Shown: positions 7,854 through 16,041, counted from the first letter of the stretch. The stretch: 20,469 bases of DNA from Novimethylophilus sp036504375 (GCF_036504375.1 NZ_DASXVH010000078.1:1-20469); one strand, 5' to 3'. The notes: generated by a model not told the origin, from the letters alone. Program-made: numbers and translations.

Positions 7854-9795
7854 ATGCGGGTGGCGATCGCCATCGGCCAGCTGCTGTTCCAGCTGGTGGG
7901 CGCGCTCAACGAAACCATCACCGGCACCCAGCGCGAAGTGGAAGCCCTGCGCGCTCACCCCGCTGTCCAGGGTGGTGCAGACGCTGCAGCAGCATCGCGG
8001 ACTGTCCGTCGGCGTGTTGAACGGAGCCGCAGCACTGCGGGGCAAGCTGGAACAGAAACGTGAAGAGATCGATGCCAATATCGCCGTGGTGGAACCGACG
8101 CTGCCGCCGCCGATGCGTGCGGGCGAGCGGTGGCGGCAGATCCGTGCCGACTGGGAGCATGTCAAGAGCGACGGCATGGGCTTGGCGCCGGCAGACAGTT
8201 TCCGCCTGCATACGCAACTGGTGGAAAAGCTGCTCGAATTCGAAATCGGCATAGCCGACGAACTCGGCCTGATTCTCGACCCCGAGTTCGATACTGCCTA
8301 TTTGCGCGAAACCGCCGTGGTGCATATGCCGGTGTTGCTGGAGCAGATCGGCCGCCTGCGTGCCAAAGGCACCGGTGCGCTGGCGAAAAAGGAAATTACC
8401 CAAGAGCAGCGGGTGGATTTCATCACTCTGGAAGATCAGATCCGGCAGTTGCTCAAGGTGCTGTCGGGCAACATCGCCAAGACCGCCCGCTACAATACGG
8501 CAGTCGGGCCGACGCTGACCAAGGCTGATCTTGATATCGCCGAAGCGAGCAACCGCGTGTTGGGCGCCGTGCATGAGGAAATTCTGGGCGGTCGCTACGG
8601 CATCGCTGCGCAGGACTTTTTTGCTCTGGCCAGCAAGGCTATCGACCTCGGCTACGAGCAGCTATTCCAGACCATGCTGCCGAACATGGAGCAGTTGATG
8701 CAGCAGCGCATCGTCAAGGCTAAACAGCGCCTGATAATCGACGTCGGCTTCAGCCTCGTGATACTGGCGGTGCTGGCTTATCTGGCGCTGGCTGCCTATA
8801 GCGCGGTCATCGCCAACCTGCGGCGCATGACCGACGGCGCGCATCGCATGGCGCAGGGCGACCTTACCATCCGCCTGCGGCTGCAATGCGAGGATGAAAT
8901 CCGCGAAGTGGCCGATAGCATGGACACCATGGCCGACGCTTTCAGCCGGCTGCTGCGCAATGCCCAGCAGAATGCGACATCGGTGTATCAGGCAGCCAAC
9001 CGGCTGTCGCAGGCTTCCGTGCAGATCACGCGCAGCTCCCACCGGCAGAGCGAAGCAGCCACGAGCATGGCGGCCGCGGTGGAGGAAATGACGGCCAGTG
9101 TCGACCACATCAGCCAGAATGCGGCAGAAGCCAATGCCCTGTCGGGGCGCGCCGGCCAGCTGTCGGCCGAAGGCGGCGTGCTGGTCGGTTCCGTCGTCAC
9201 CGAAATGCACCGCATCGCCGATTCGGTGACCGATTCCGCCAGGGTCATCGAAGAGCTGGGAAACCAGTCGGAACAGATATCGACCATCGTCGGCACCATC
9301 AAGGCAATCGCCGACCAGACCAACCTGCTGGCGTTGAATGCCGCGATCGAGGCGGCGCGTGCCGGCGAACAGGGACGAGGCTTTGCCGTGGTCGCCGACG
9401 AGGTGCGCAAGCTGGCCGAGCGTACTTCCACTTCGACGCAGGAAATTTCCGCGATGATCGTCGCGATCCAGGAAGGCGCGGTGCGCGCCGTGGAAAGCAT
9501 GAAGAACGGCGTGGATCGCGTGGAAGACGGTGTGACGATGACCGCACGCACCGGCGAGGCGATGACCCAGATCGAGCAGGAGGCAAGAAAAGTGGTGGGC
9601 ATGGTGAGCGAGATTTCCGATGCCTTGCGTCAGCAGAGTGCTGCCAGCATGGATATCGCGCAGAATGTCGAAAAGATCGCGCAAATGGCCGAAACCAACA
9701 GCCAGGCGGTGGCCGACAATGCCATGACAGCCAGTGCGCTGGAACGGCTTGCGGCCGAACTCGAGGCGGAGATCGGGCGTTTCAGGGCGGATTAG
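7854..9795 (+). CDS. Methyl-accepting chemotaxis protein, frameshifted near the 5' end
   Basis: Transmembrane chemoreceptor that signals to CheA/CheW. Most of the protein reads in one frame from about 7962 to the TAG at 9795: a periplasmic helical sensor region, a membrane segment near 8730-8810, a HAMP domain (about 8800-8960) and a long cytoplasmic methylation/signalling coiled coil. The conserved hairpin tip, with QTNLLALNAAIEAARAGEQG followed by RGFAVVADEVRKLAERT, lies near 9316-9426. No C-terminal CheR-tethering pentapeptide is seen. The open frame extends back to a TTG at 7816, but there it encodes non-family residues. Frame +3 from ATG 7854 instead gives MRVAIAIGQLLFQLVGALNE, a plausible first membrane segment, then EVEALRAHP. 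Removing one C from the CCCC run at 7958-7961 joins this to LSRVVQTLQQHRGLS. As given, the gene is disrupted. GAGAG at 7838-7842 is the ribosome-binding site and would also serve an out-of-frame ATG at 7850. Confidence 0.9.
7958..7961 (+). other. Apparent +1 frameshift in a C4 run of the chemoreceptor gene
   Basis: The reading frame that makes sense upstream (GCT CAC CCC GCT) must advance by one base to continue into CTG TCC AGG GTG GTG. CACCC instead of CACCCC would restore one continuous frame. A second extra base in the GGG run at 7858-7860 would be implied only if the start is ATG 7850 rather than 7854. It may be a read error, a true mutation or a slippage site. Confidence 0.75.
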
Positions 9796-9825
9796 GGGCC
9801 TTCATCGCCGAGCGGGGTTTTTAAA

Positions 9826-10482
9826 ATGCATCACGAGTTCTGGCACGAACGCTGGCAGCGCAACCAGATCGGGTTCCACCAGGACCAGGTCAACCTTTAC
9901 CTGCGGCATTTCTGGCCGGCCGCCGGAATGCCGGCCGCCGGCCGCGTGTTCGTTCCGCTGTGCGGCAAGAGCCGCGACATGGCATGGCTGCGCCAGCAGG
10001 GTTACGAGGTGGTCGGCGTCGAGATCAGCGAGATCGCCGTACGCGACTTCTTTGCCGAGCTCGAGCTGGTTCCCGCGCAGCGCGAAAGCGGACCGTTCCT
10101 CTGTTATGAGGCGGCGGGTTACATGCTGCTGTGCGGCGATTTCTTTGCGCTGGAAGCGGCCGATCTGGGGGTGGTAACGGCCGTCTACGACCGTGCCTCG
10201 CTCATAGCGCTGCCGCCCGACATGCGTCGGCGCTATGCGATGCAGATGCGGAAGCTGGTGCCTGCCGGCGTGCGTACGCTACTGGTGGCGTTCGAATATC
10301 CGCAGCGGGAAATGGACGGACCGCCTTTCAGCGTGGCGGAACAGGAAGTCGCTGAACTGTATGCCGATGCGAACGAAATTGCACTTCTGTGCGATGAAGA
10401 CATCCTGGAGCGTGAGCCCAGGTTTCGCGACAAGGGAGTCGGCCGGCTGCATGAAAAGGTATACTTGCTGACCAGGAAATAA
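9826..10482 (+). CDS. tpm: Thiopurine S-methyltransferase
   Basis: SAM-dependent methyltransferase of the TPMT family, a cytoplasmic enzyme that methylates thiol and, in several bacteria, selenium or tellurium compounds. The 218-residue length is typical. Family features: N-terminal FWHERWQRNQIGFHQDQVN (5-23), the SAM-binding stretch VFVPLCGKSRDMAWL (41-55) followed by GYEVVGVEIS with the acidic residue Glu66 expected to hold the SAM ribose, then AVYDRASLIALPP and a C-terminal EKVYLL strand. The ATG is 30 bp after the chemoreceptor stop, and a YjbQ-family gene follows after 21 bp on the same strand, so the three could share a transcript. The upstream signal is weak (GCGGGG at about 13 bases). 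The physiological substrate is not readable here; selenite/tellurite handling is the usual bacterial association. Confidence 0.94.
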   Translation: MHHEFWHERWQRNQIGFHQDQVNLYLRHFWPAAGMPAAGRVFVPLCGKSRDMAWLRQQGYEVVGVEISEIAVRDFFAELELVPAQRESGPFLCYEAAGYMLLCGDFFALEAADLGVVTAVYDRASLIALPPDMRRRYAMQMRKLVPAGVRTLLVAFEYPQREMDGPPFSVAEQEVAELYADANEIALLCDEDILEREPRFRDKGVGRLHEKVYLLTRK

Positions 10483-10503
10483 CGAACAGGCGGTTAGTTT
10501 GCC

Positions 10504-10923
10504 ATGCGCCAGATTGCCCACCAGATCACCGTCAAAACCCACGAACGCCATCTTTACGACATCACTGGCGAAGTCACGGCATGGGTGCATGCCGGCGGCT
10601 TCCGCACCGGCCTGCTCACGCTCTATATCCAGCATACGTCGGCCAGCCTGATGATCAACGAAAATTACGATCCGGACGTGCTGAAGGACATGGAACGTTT
10701 CTTCGACCGCCTGGTAACGGACGGCGACCCGCTGTTCGTGCATACCGCCGAAGGGCCGGATGACATGCCGGCGCATATCCGCACCGCGCTGACCCAGGTG
10801 AATCTATCCATCCCGCTGATCGACGGTAAACTGGCGCTGGGCACTTGGCAGGGCATCTTTCTGTTCGAGCATCGCCATTTGCCGATGGCGCGGCGGGTGA
10901 TGCTGCATCTGCTCGGGGAGTAG
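10504..10923 (+). CDS. YjbQ/UPF0047-family protein
   Basis: A 139-residue cytoplasmic protein of the YjbQ (UPF0047) family, which is widespread and small; weak thiamine-phosphate-synthase activity has been described for E. coli YjbQ, but its biological role is unsettled. The sequence shows the family signatures: LYIQHTSASLMINENYDPDV (40-59) with His44, TAEGPDDMPAHIR (81-93) with His91, and the C-terminal ALGTWQGIFLFEHRH (111-125). The histidines and acidic residues form the metal-binding pocket seen in family structures. Length is normal and the frame is intact. It follows tpm by 21 bp and is probably cotranscribed. The start ATG has only a weak AGGCGG upstream. Confidence 0.9.
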   Translation: MRQIAHQITVKTHERHLYDITGEVTAWVHAGGFRTGLLTLYIQHTSASLMINENYDPDVLKDMERFFDRLVTDGDPLFVHTAEGPDDMPAHIRTALTQVNLSIPLIDGKLALGTWQGIFLFEHRHLPMARRVMLHLLGE

Positions 10924-11001
10924 TCCGACCTCATCCTGGCCAGATTTTTCGTTGAATCTACAAACGGCGGTCAACTGTTTTTTATAGGCTGAAAGGCTGC
11001 A

Positions 11002-12192
11002 ATGGATTTTCCCGCTTTCGAACTCGCGCGCCTGCCGCGCATCGTGTTCGGCGAAGGAGCGTTGAACAAGGTGCCTGCGCTTGCCGCCCGGTTCGGTCGA
11101 CGCGCCTTGCTGGTGACGGGCGCCCGTTCGTTTCGCGAATCGTCGTTCTGGGCGTCGTTTGCCGACGCGATGAAAGCGCAGGGGTGCGATATTGAAATTT
11201 TTGCGGTGGCGGGAGAACCGTCGCCGCAGCTGGTGGATGAAGCCGCTGCCCAATTCCGCGATGCCGGCATCGATGCGGTGATCGGCATCGGCGGAGGCAG
11301 TGTGCTGGATGCGGCCAAGGCCGTTGCCGGGCTGTTGCGGGTGCCGAATTCGGTAATGGATTACCTCGAAGGCGTGGGGCCGGAGTTGCCGTACCAGGGG
11401 CCGGCGGTGCCTTTCATCGCAGTGCCGACCACTGCCGGCACCGGCTCCGAGGCGACCAGGAATGCGGTGCTGTCGGTGCAGGGCGAGCACGGCTTCAAGA
11501 AATCGTTTCGCCACGAGAGCCTGGTGCCGCAATACGCAGTGCTCGATCCGCGACTGCTGGCGACCTGCCCGCGGCCGCAAATCGCCGCCAACGGCATGGA
11601 CGCACTGACCCAGCTGCTGGAATCCTACGTCTCGCTCAAAGCCAACCCGTTTACCGACAGGCTGGCGATTTCCGGCATCCGCGCGGTGCGCGACGGCCTG
11701 TTCGAATGGCTGGACGATACGCCGCATGCCGCCGCAGGACGAGCCGCGATGGCCTATGCCGCGCTGCTGTCCGGCATCGCGCTGGCGCAGGTCGGCCTGG
11801 GATCGGTGCACGGTCTGGCCGCGCCGCTGGGTGCGTTCTTCCCGATTCCGCACGGGGTGGCTTGCGGTACGCTGGTGGCGGTATGCAGCGAAACCAATCT
11901 GCGCGCGTTGATGCAGCGCGCACCCGATAGTCCGGCATTGGGCAAATATGCGGAAGTCGGACGGGTGCTGACGCAACGGAGGTCGCTGGCCGACGAAGAC
12001 GCGCGCGCGGCGCTGCGGGAACTGCTTTCCAGCTGGACAAGGCGGCTCGACTTGCCGCGGCTGTCTGCCTACGGTATGACGGCGACGGATATCCCGCGCG
12101 TGGTGGCGAATTGTCGCGGCAACAGCATGAAGACCAATCCCGTCGTGCTGACCGACGAGGAAGTCGCAGAGATTCTGCGGCTGCGGTTATAG
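11002..12192 (+). CDS. Iron-containing alcohol dehydrogenase family protein
   Basis: Group III (metal-dependent) alcohol dehydrogenase fold, expected to be an NAD(P)-dependent oxidoreductase acting on an alcohol, aldehyde or related substrate. The 396-residue frame is intact. The Rossmann-like N-terminal domain carries GIGGGSVLDAAKA (95-107) and PTTAGTGSEAT (142-152). The helical domain carries GMDALTQLLESYVS (198-211) and GSVHGLAAPLGAFFPIPHG (267-285). The four metal-ligand positions read Asp200, Gln204, His270 and His284: in FucO-type enzymes the second is His (DALTH), and the conserved second His of the HxxxH pair is Ala274 here. The metal or activity may therefore differ. The 78-bp gap before it has no clear terminator or promoter. 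The gene ends 11 bp from the convergent REC-PAS-GGDEF-EAL gene. Substrate unknown. Confidence 0.9.
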   Translation: MDFPAFELARLPRIVFGEGALNKVPALAARFGRRALLVTGARSFRESSFWASFADAMKAQGCDIEIFAVAGEPSPQLVDEAAAQFRDAGIDAVIGIGGGSVLDAAKAVAGLLRVPNSVMDYLEGVGPELPYQGPAVPFIAVPTTAGTGSEATRNAVLSVQGEHGFKKSFRHESLVPQYAVLDPRLLATCPRPQIAANGMDALTQLLESYVSLKANPFTDRLAISGIRAVRDGLFEWLDDTPHAAAGRAAMAYAALLSGIALAQVGLGSVHGLAAPLGAFFPIPHGVACGTLVAVCSETNLRALMQRAPDSPALGKYAEVGRVLTQRRSLADEDARAALRELLSSWTRRLDLPRLSAYGMTATDIPRVVANCRGNSMKTNPVVLTDEEVAEILRLRL

Positions 12193-12203
12193 CCCAACCC
12201 TGC

Positions 12204-14276
12204 TTACGCTGTCAGCAGCAGTTTTTCCAGCGTCTCGGGGTTGACCGATTCGCTGTAATAAAAACCCTGCGCGTAATCGCAGCCGCGGTTGGCAAGGAAT
12301 CCCAGCTGTTCCCGTGTTTCGACGCCTTCGGCGACGGTGGACAGCCCCAATGCCTGCGCCATCGACAGGATTGCCACCACGATAGATTCCCCCTGATTGC
12401 CGTTTCTGGCAATGTCGCGCACGAACGATTGATCCACCTTGAGCGTGTGGATGGGGAACTGCCGCAGATAGCTGAGCGACGAATAGCCGGTGCCAAAATC
12501 GTCTATCGCCAGGCGGATGCCCAGGTCGTTCAGTTCCTTGAGGATGGCGATCGCGGACGCGGCGTTGGCCATCACCACGCTTTCGGTGATTTCCAGCTCG
12601 ATGCCGCTGACGTCGCCGCAGTGCGTCGTGATCAGATGGTGGAGTTGATGCACCAGGTTCTTCCTGGTGAACTGCCGGCCGGAAATATTGATTGCCATGT
12701 TCAGGTCCTGCAGCCCCATGCCGCGCCACAGCTGTTTTTGTCGGCAGGCGGTCTGCAGTACCCATTCGCCCACCGGGATGATGAGTCCGGTTTCTTCCAG
12801 GATAGGAACGAAATCGATGGGCTGGAGCAATCCGTGGCGCGGATGCCGCCATCTCAGCAACGCTTCCACGCCGAACACCTCGCCGCTGGCGATGTCGATT
12901 TGCGGCTGGTAGTACAGCACGAACTGTTCCAGATCAAGCGCGCGGCGCAACGCGGCTTCCATGTTCAGGCGCTCGCGGTGCCTGGCGTTCATTTCCGGGG
13001 AATACAGCTGGAAACCGTTTTTGCCCTGGGCTTTGACGTGGTACATCGCCGCATCGGCATTCTTCAGCAGGCTGTCGGTATCCTTACCGTCTTCCGGATA
13101 CACCGAAATGCCGATGCTGGCGGTGACGAAGATTTCCACCTCCTCGACGACATAGGGCATGTTGAAAATCGTCTGCAATCGCAACGGAATGTTGCAGGCA
13201 TCTTCGGCTGTATCCAGCTGACCCAGCACGATCACGAACTCATCCCCGCCCAGCCGGCCCAGCGTATCGCTGTCGCGGCAGCAGTTTTGCAGGTTTTGCG
13301 CGATCTTGCGCAGCAGCAGGTCGCCGAAAGCATGGCCGTAGGCATCGTTGATGCGTTTGAAGTTGTCCAGGTCGACGAATGCCACACCTATCGCATGCTG
13401 GTTTCTTTCCGCAAAGGCGATAGCCTGCTGCAGGCGGTCTTCCAGCAGGATGCGGTTGGGCAGGCCGGTCAGGTGGTCGTGCGTGGCTTGATGGCGAAGC
13501 CGGTTTTCGTAGCTCAAGCGTTCGGTGATGTCGCGTCCGGTAGAGACGAAATGCACGATCTCCCCGTCCTGGTTGACCAGCGGCGTGACCACCTTTTCTT
13601 CGTAAAACAGCACGCCGCCCTTGTGGCGGTTGATGAATGTGCCCTGAAAGGTTTTGCCTGCCAGCACGGTCTGCCAGAACGATTGGTAGAACTTGTCGTC
13701 ATGATGCCCCGATTTGAGAAAACGCGTGTCGTGCCCCAGCAGTTCCTCGACGCTGTAGCCGCACATCTGTTCGAACGCCGGGTTGGCATATTCGACGATG
13801 CCATGGATATCGGTGATAAAGACGCCGTCTGCGGTTTGTTCGACCACCTGCGACAGTTTCTGCACCAAGTGGTGGGCGGCCTGCGCCTCACGCATCGCAC
13901 GGGCTTCGTTCAGCACGTTGTTGACGCTGGATGGCAAGCGCACCAGGTTGCCTTTGAGCAGATAATCCTGGGCGCCGGCTTTCAGGGTTTCCACTGCGCG
14001 CTCTTCGCCTATCGTGCCGGTGATGACGATCAGCGGAATATCGAAGCCGTTTCCTTTGAGGATGGCGATCGCCGCCATCAGGTTGAATTTCGGCATCGTG
14101 TAGTCGGAAAGGATGACGTCCCACGGTTCGTCCACCAGTGCCGCGGTCATCGCATCGGCGGTGTCCACCCGGCGATAGTGCAGCGGATCGAAACCGCCGC
14201 GGCGCAGCTCGCGCAATACCAGCAAGGCATCGTCTTCGGAGTCTTCGATCAGCAGCGCTCTGAGCGGTGTTGGCAT
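12204..14276 (-). CDS. Response regulator REC-PAS-GGDEF-EAL (c-di-GMP turnover)
   Basis: A 690-residue soluble output protein linking phosphorylation to cyclic-di-GMP. Receiver domain (about 5-125): acidic pocket Glu11/Asp12, phospho-acceptor Asp58 in ILSDYTMP, Thr86 and Lys108. PAS domain (about 138-255). GGDEF (260-425) has an intact GGDEF at 343-347, and RDSD at 334-337 is a correctly spaced inhibitory I-site. EAL (435-690) has EAL at 471-473, ELEITES, DDFGTGYSSL and AEGVE, so the catalytic residues look complete and both activities are possible. The ATG follows GAGGA, which lies inside the end of the upstream receiver gene, and the two genes are 2 bp apart, so translation is probably coupled. 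The gene is last in the kinase-receiver-effector operon. It resembles the C-terminal half of the truncated protein at the left edge. Confidence 0.96.
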   Translation of the reverse strand: MPTPLRALLIEDSEDDALLVLRELRRGGFDPLHYRRVDTADAMTAALVDEPWDVILSDYTMPKFNLMAAIAILKGNGFDIPLIVITGTIGEERAVETLKAGAQDYLLKGNLVRLPSSVNNVLNEARAMREAQAAHHLVQKLSQVVEQTADGVFITDIHGIVEYANPAFEQMCGYSVEELLGHDTRFLKSGHHDDKFYQSFWQTVLAGKTFQGTFINRHKGGVLFYEEKVVTPLVNQDGEIVHFVSTGRDITERLSYENRLRHQATHDHLTGLPNRILLEDRLQQAIAFAERNQHAIGVAFVDLDNFKRINDAYGHAFGDLLLRKIAQNLQNCCRDSDTLGRLGGDEFVIVLGQLDTAEDACNIPLRLQTIFNMPYVVEEVEIFVTASIGISVYPEDGKDTDSLLKNADAAMYHVKAQGKNGFQLYSPEMNARHRERLNMEAALRRALDLEQFVLYYQPQIDIASGEVFGVEALLRWRHPRHGLLQPIDFVPILEETGLIIPVGEWVLQTACRQKQLWRGMGLQDLNMAINISGRQFTRKNLVHQLHHLITTHCGDVSGIELEITESVVMANAASAIAILKELNDLGIRLAIDDFGTGYSSLSYLRQFPIHTLKVDQSFVRDIARNGNQGESIVVAILSMAQALGLSTVAEGVETREQLGFLANRGCDYAQGFYYSESVNPETLEKLLLTA

Positions 14277-14278
14277 GC

Positions 14279-14719
14279 TTATCCTCTGGGCGGCTGGTTC
14301 ACCATCAGCCAGTACATGCTGATTTGTTTGACGCTATCCATGAATTCGGGAAAATTGACCGGCTTGCGGACGAAGCTGTTGGCGCCCAGGTCGTAGCTGC
14401 GTGCCAGGTCGCGATCCTCGTCGGAAGTGGTCAGGACCACCACCGGGGTGTGGCGCGTATCCTCGTGCGCGCGGATGTGCCGCAATACCTCGAGCCCGTC
14501 GATCTTGGGCAGCTTCAGGTCGAGCAGGATCAGCAGCGGCAGCTGGTGCCTGTCGCGTGAGGCGTAGCGGTTGCGCGCGTAGAGGAAATCCAGCGCTTCC
14601 TCGCCGTTGCGCACGACGACGATTTCGTTGCCGATGTTGTTTTTCTTGAAAGCGCGCAGCGTCAGCGCTTCGTCGTCCGGATTGTCTTCAACCAGCAGTA
14701 TCAGGTGGCGCTGTTCCAT
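14279..14719 (-). CDS. CheY-like single-domain response regulator (Rcp1-like)
   Basis: A 146-residue receiver with no output domain. Acidic residues Glu11/Asp12 in LLVEDNPDD, phospho-acceptor Asp67 in LILLDLKLPKIDG, Thr97/98 and Lys119 in VRKPVNFPEF are all in place. The NPDDE start and the extra loop around residues 45-60 fit the Rcp1 group that pairs with phytochrome-like kinases. It sits between its likely kinase (21 bp upstream) and the REC-PAS-GGDEF-EAL protein (2 bp downstream). It may act as a shuttle or phosphate sink. AAGGA lies seven bases before the ATG. Confidence 0.94.
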   Translation of the reverse strand: MEQRHLILLVEDNPDDEALTLRAFKKNNIGNEIVVVRNGEEALDFLYARNRYASRDRHQLPLLILLDLKLPKIDGLEVLRHIRAHEDTRHTPVVVLTTSDEDRDLARSYDLGANSFVRKPVNFPEFMDSVKQISMYWLMVNQPPRG

Positions 14720-14740
14720 GGCGAGGTCCTTGATCGATGG

Positions 14741-15862
14741 CTAAGGGATGTTCTCCAGCGTGAAAAAGAAGGCGGCGCCGTGACCCACCTGGCCTTCTGC
14801 CCAGATTTTCCCGCCGTGGCGATTAATCACCCGCTGCACGGTCGCCAGGCCGATGCCGGTGCCTTCGAACTCGGCGGCGGTATGCAGGCGCTGGAAGGCG
14901 CCGAACAATTTTTCCGCGTAGGCCATGTCGAAGCCGGCACCGTTGTCCCTGACGCAAAACACCGTGCTGCCGGCTTGCTCCTGCATGCTCATTTCGATGA
15001 CGGGGTCCGGTGTTTTCGAGCTGAATTTGAAGGCGTTGCCCAGCAGGTTGCCCAAGGCAATCGCAATCAGGTCGGGATCGCCATAGCCCTGCATGCCGTC
15101 CATGACGTTGATCGTGACATCCCTGCCGGGATCGGACTTTAGCAGTTGTTGCAGCGTTTTCCGGGCGATGGCGCTGAGGTTCAGCGCCTGCCGGTGCAGT
15201 TCGGTGCGCGTGATGCGCGACAGCTTGAGCAGGCCGTCGATGAGTTGCGACATCTGCTGGCTGGAGGCGCGCACGCGGCGCAAATAGTCCTTGCCGGTAT
15301 CGTCCATAATGTCTGCGTAATCTTCGATCAGTGCCAGACTGAAGCCGTCCAGGCTGCGCAGCGGCGCGCGCAGATCATGCGATACCGAGTAGCAGAACGA
15401 CTCCAGTTCCTGATTGGAAGCTACCAGTTCCTGCATATGCTGTTTCAGCCGGGTGTTGAGGCCGCGCATTTCGCGCTCGACACGCTTGCTTTTGGTGGCG
15501 TCGCGGATGATGCTGATGACGATGCGACCCTCATCGGTCTGCATCGGGCTCAGGCTGACTTCCACCGGAACCAGCGAACCGTCCTTGCGCATGCCGCTCA
15601 AGTCCCGGCCCATGCCCATCGGGCGGGTTTTGGGCGCGGCGATAAAAGTGTCGCGGTGGTGGATGTGCTGCCGCTTCAAAGCGGCTGGAATCAGGATTTC
15701 AACCGGTTTGCCTACCAGTTCCTCGCGGCCATAACCGAACAATTGTTCGGTCTGGGCGTTGACGAGGATAATGGTCCCGGCCTCGTCGACAATGACCACT
15801 GCATCCGGGGCTGCTTCGAGCAGCCCCTGGGCCAAGGATTCGTTGCCGGTCAGGACAGTCAC
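14741..15862 (-). CDS. Soluble PAS-domain sensor histidine kinase
   Basis: A 373-residue cytoplasmic histidine kinase. A PAS domain (about 10-125) is followed by a short coiled coil and a dimerisation/phosphoacceptor domain with CYSVSHDLRAPLRSLDGFS around His162. The ATP-binding domain has the N box GNLLGNAFKFSS, then DNGAGFD, and GTGIGLATVQRVI near the C-terminus. No membrane segment is present, so the signal is internal or reaches the PAS domain directly; the ligand is unknown. The open frame reaches back to ATG 15913, but GTG 15862 is a better start: GAGGAG at 15870-15875 lies exactly seven bases before it, and the 17 extra upstream codons encode nothing PAS-like. A CheY-like receiver and a REC-PAS-GGDEF-EAL protein follow in the same operon. 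The catalytic core is of the kind found in bacteriophytochrome-related kinases, but no GAF/PHY module is present. Confidence 0.93.
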   Translation of the reverse strand: MTVLTGNESLAQGLLEAAPDAVVIVDEAGTIILVNAQTEQLFGYGREELVGKPVEILIPAALKRQHIHHRDTFIAAPKTRPMGMGRDLSGMRKDGSLVPVEVSLSPMQTDEGRIVISIIRDATKSKRVEREMRGLNTRLKQHMQELVASNQELESFCYSVSHDLRAPLRSLDGFSLALIEDYADIMDDTGKDYLRRVRASSQQMSQLIDGLLKLSRITRTELHRQALNLSAIARKTLQQLLKSDPGRDVTINVMDGMQGYGDPDLIAIALGNLLGNAFKFSSKTPDPVIEMSMQEQAGSTVFCVRDNGAGFDMAYAEKLFGAFQRLHTAAEFEGTGIGLATVQRVINRHGGKIWAEGQVGHGAAFFFTLENIP

Positions 15863-15869
15863 TGGGTTT

Positions 15870-15875
15870 CTCCTC
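15870..15875 (-). promoter_or_regulatory. Strong ribosome-binding site fixing a GTG start of the kinase
   Basis: GAGGAG on the minus strand is separated by seven bases from GTG at 15862. No comparable site precedes the upstream ATG at 15913, so this decides the start. Confidence 0.75.
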
Positions 15876-15951
15876 GGCAAGCCTCGGGATGAGGTTACGG
15901 AAGATCGAAACAACGCAAAACGCTGGAGTTATGCTACCTGAAAAATCCGAT

Positions 15952-15980
15952 AAGATATAATTATTTTAAATTAACCACAA
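15952..15980 (-). promoter_or_regulatory. Candidate sigma-70-like promoter of the kinase operon
   Basis: On the minus strand TTGTGG (15980-15975) and TATCTT (15957-15952) are 17 bases apart, about 90 bp upstream of the GTG start. Both hexamers are imperfect, and in this AT-rich stretch a chance match is possible. The -35 element overlaps an inverted repeat, which would suit a repressor site. Confidence 0.35.
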
Positions 15981-15985
15981 TTTAA
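15966..15985. repeat. AT-rich inverted repeat upstream of the kinase operon
   Basis: TTAAATT and AATTTAA form perfect 7-base arms around a 6-base spacer. It lies in an unusually AT-rich stretch (about 15950-16025) inside a GC-rich window, between envC and the kinase gene on the same strand. Confidence 0.45.
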
Positions 15986-15997
15986 TCATACATATAA

Positions 15998-16013
15998 AAT
16001 CAAATTATTGATT
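15998..16013. repeat. Second AT-rich inverted repeat upstream of the kinase operon
   Basis: AATCAA and TTGATT form perfect 6-base arms around ATTA. It is 12 bp beyond the previous repeat and 28 bp after the envC stop. No GC-rich hairpin with a U-tract, as in an intrinsic terminator, is seen in this gap. Confidence 0.4.
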
Positions 16014-16041
16014 ATTTTAATATGGTACTAAGGGGCTGGAA

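Noticed and set aside
8662..9684. A 340-codon minus-strand open frame
   Set aside because: Antisense to the conserved signalling domain of the chemoreceptor.
9915..9941. Two copies of a 12-base GC-only repeat 15 bp apart in tpm
   Set aside because: They encode PAAGM-PAAGR just before the SAM-binding strand; from memory of other TPMT sequences this region is of normal length, so codon bias explains it better than a duplication.
10804..11976. A 390-codon minus-strand open frame
   Set aside because: Antisense to the iron-containing alcohol dehydrogenase; no recognisable protein features.
12111..14396. A 761-codon plus-strand open frame opposite the REC-PAS-GGDEF-EAL gene
   Set aside because: It is the antisense shadow of a fully recognisable gene; its product has no family features and is His/Gln/Val-rich, as expected from reversed high-GC codons.
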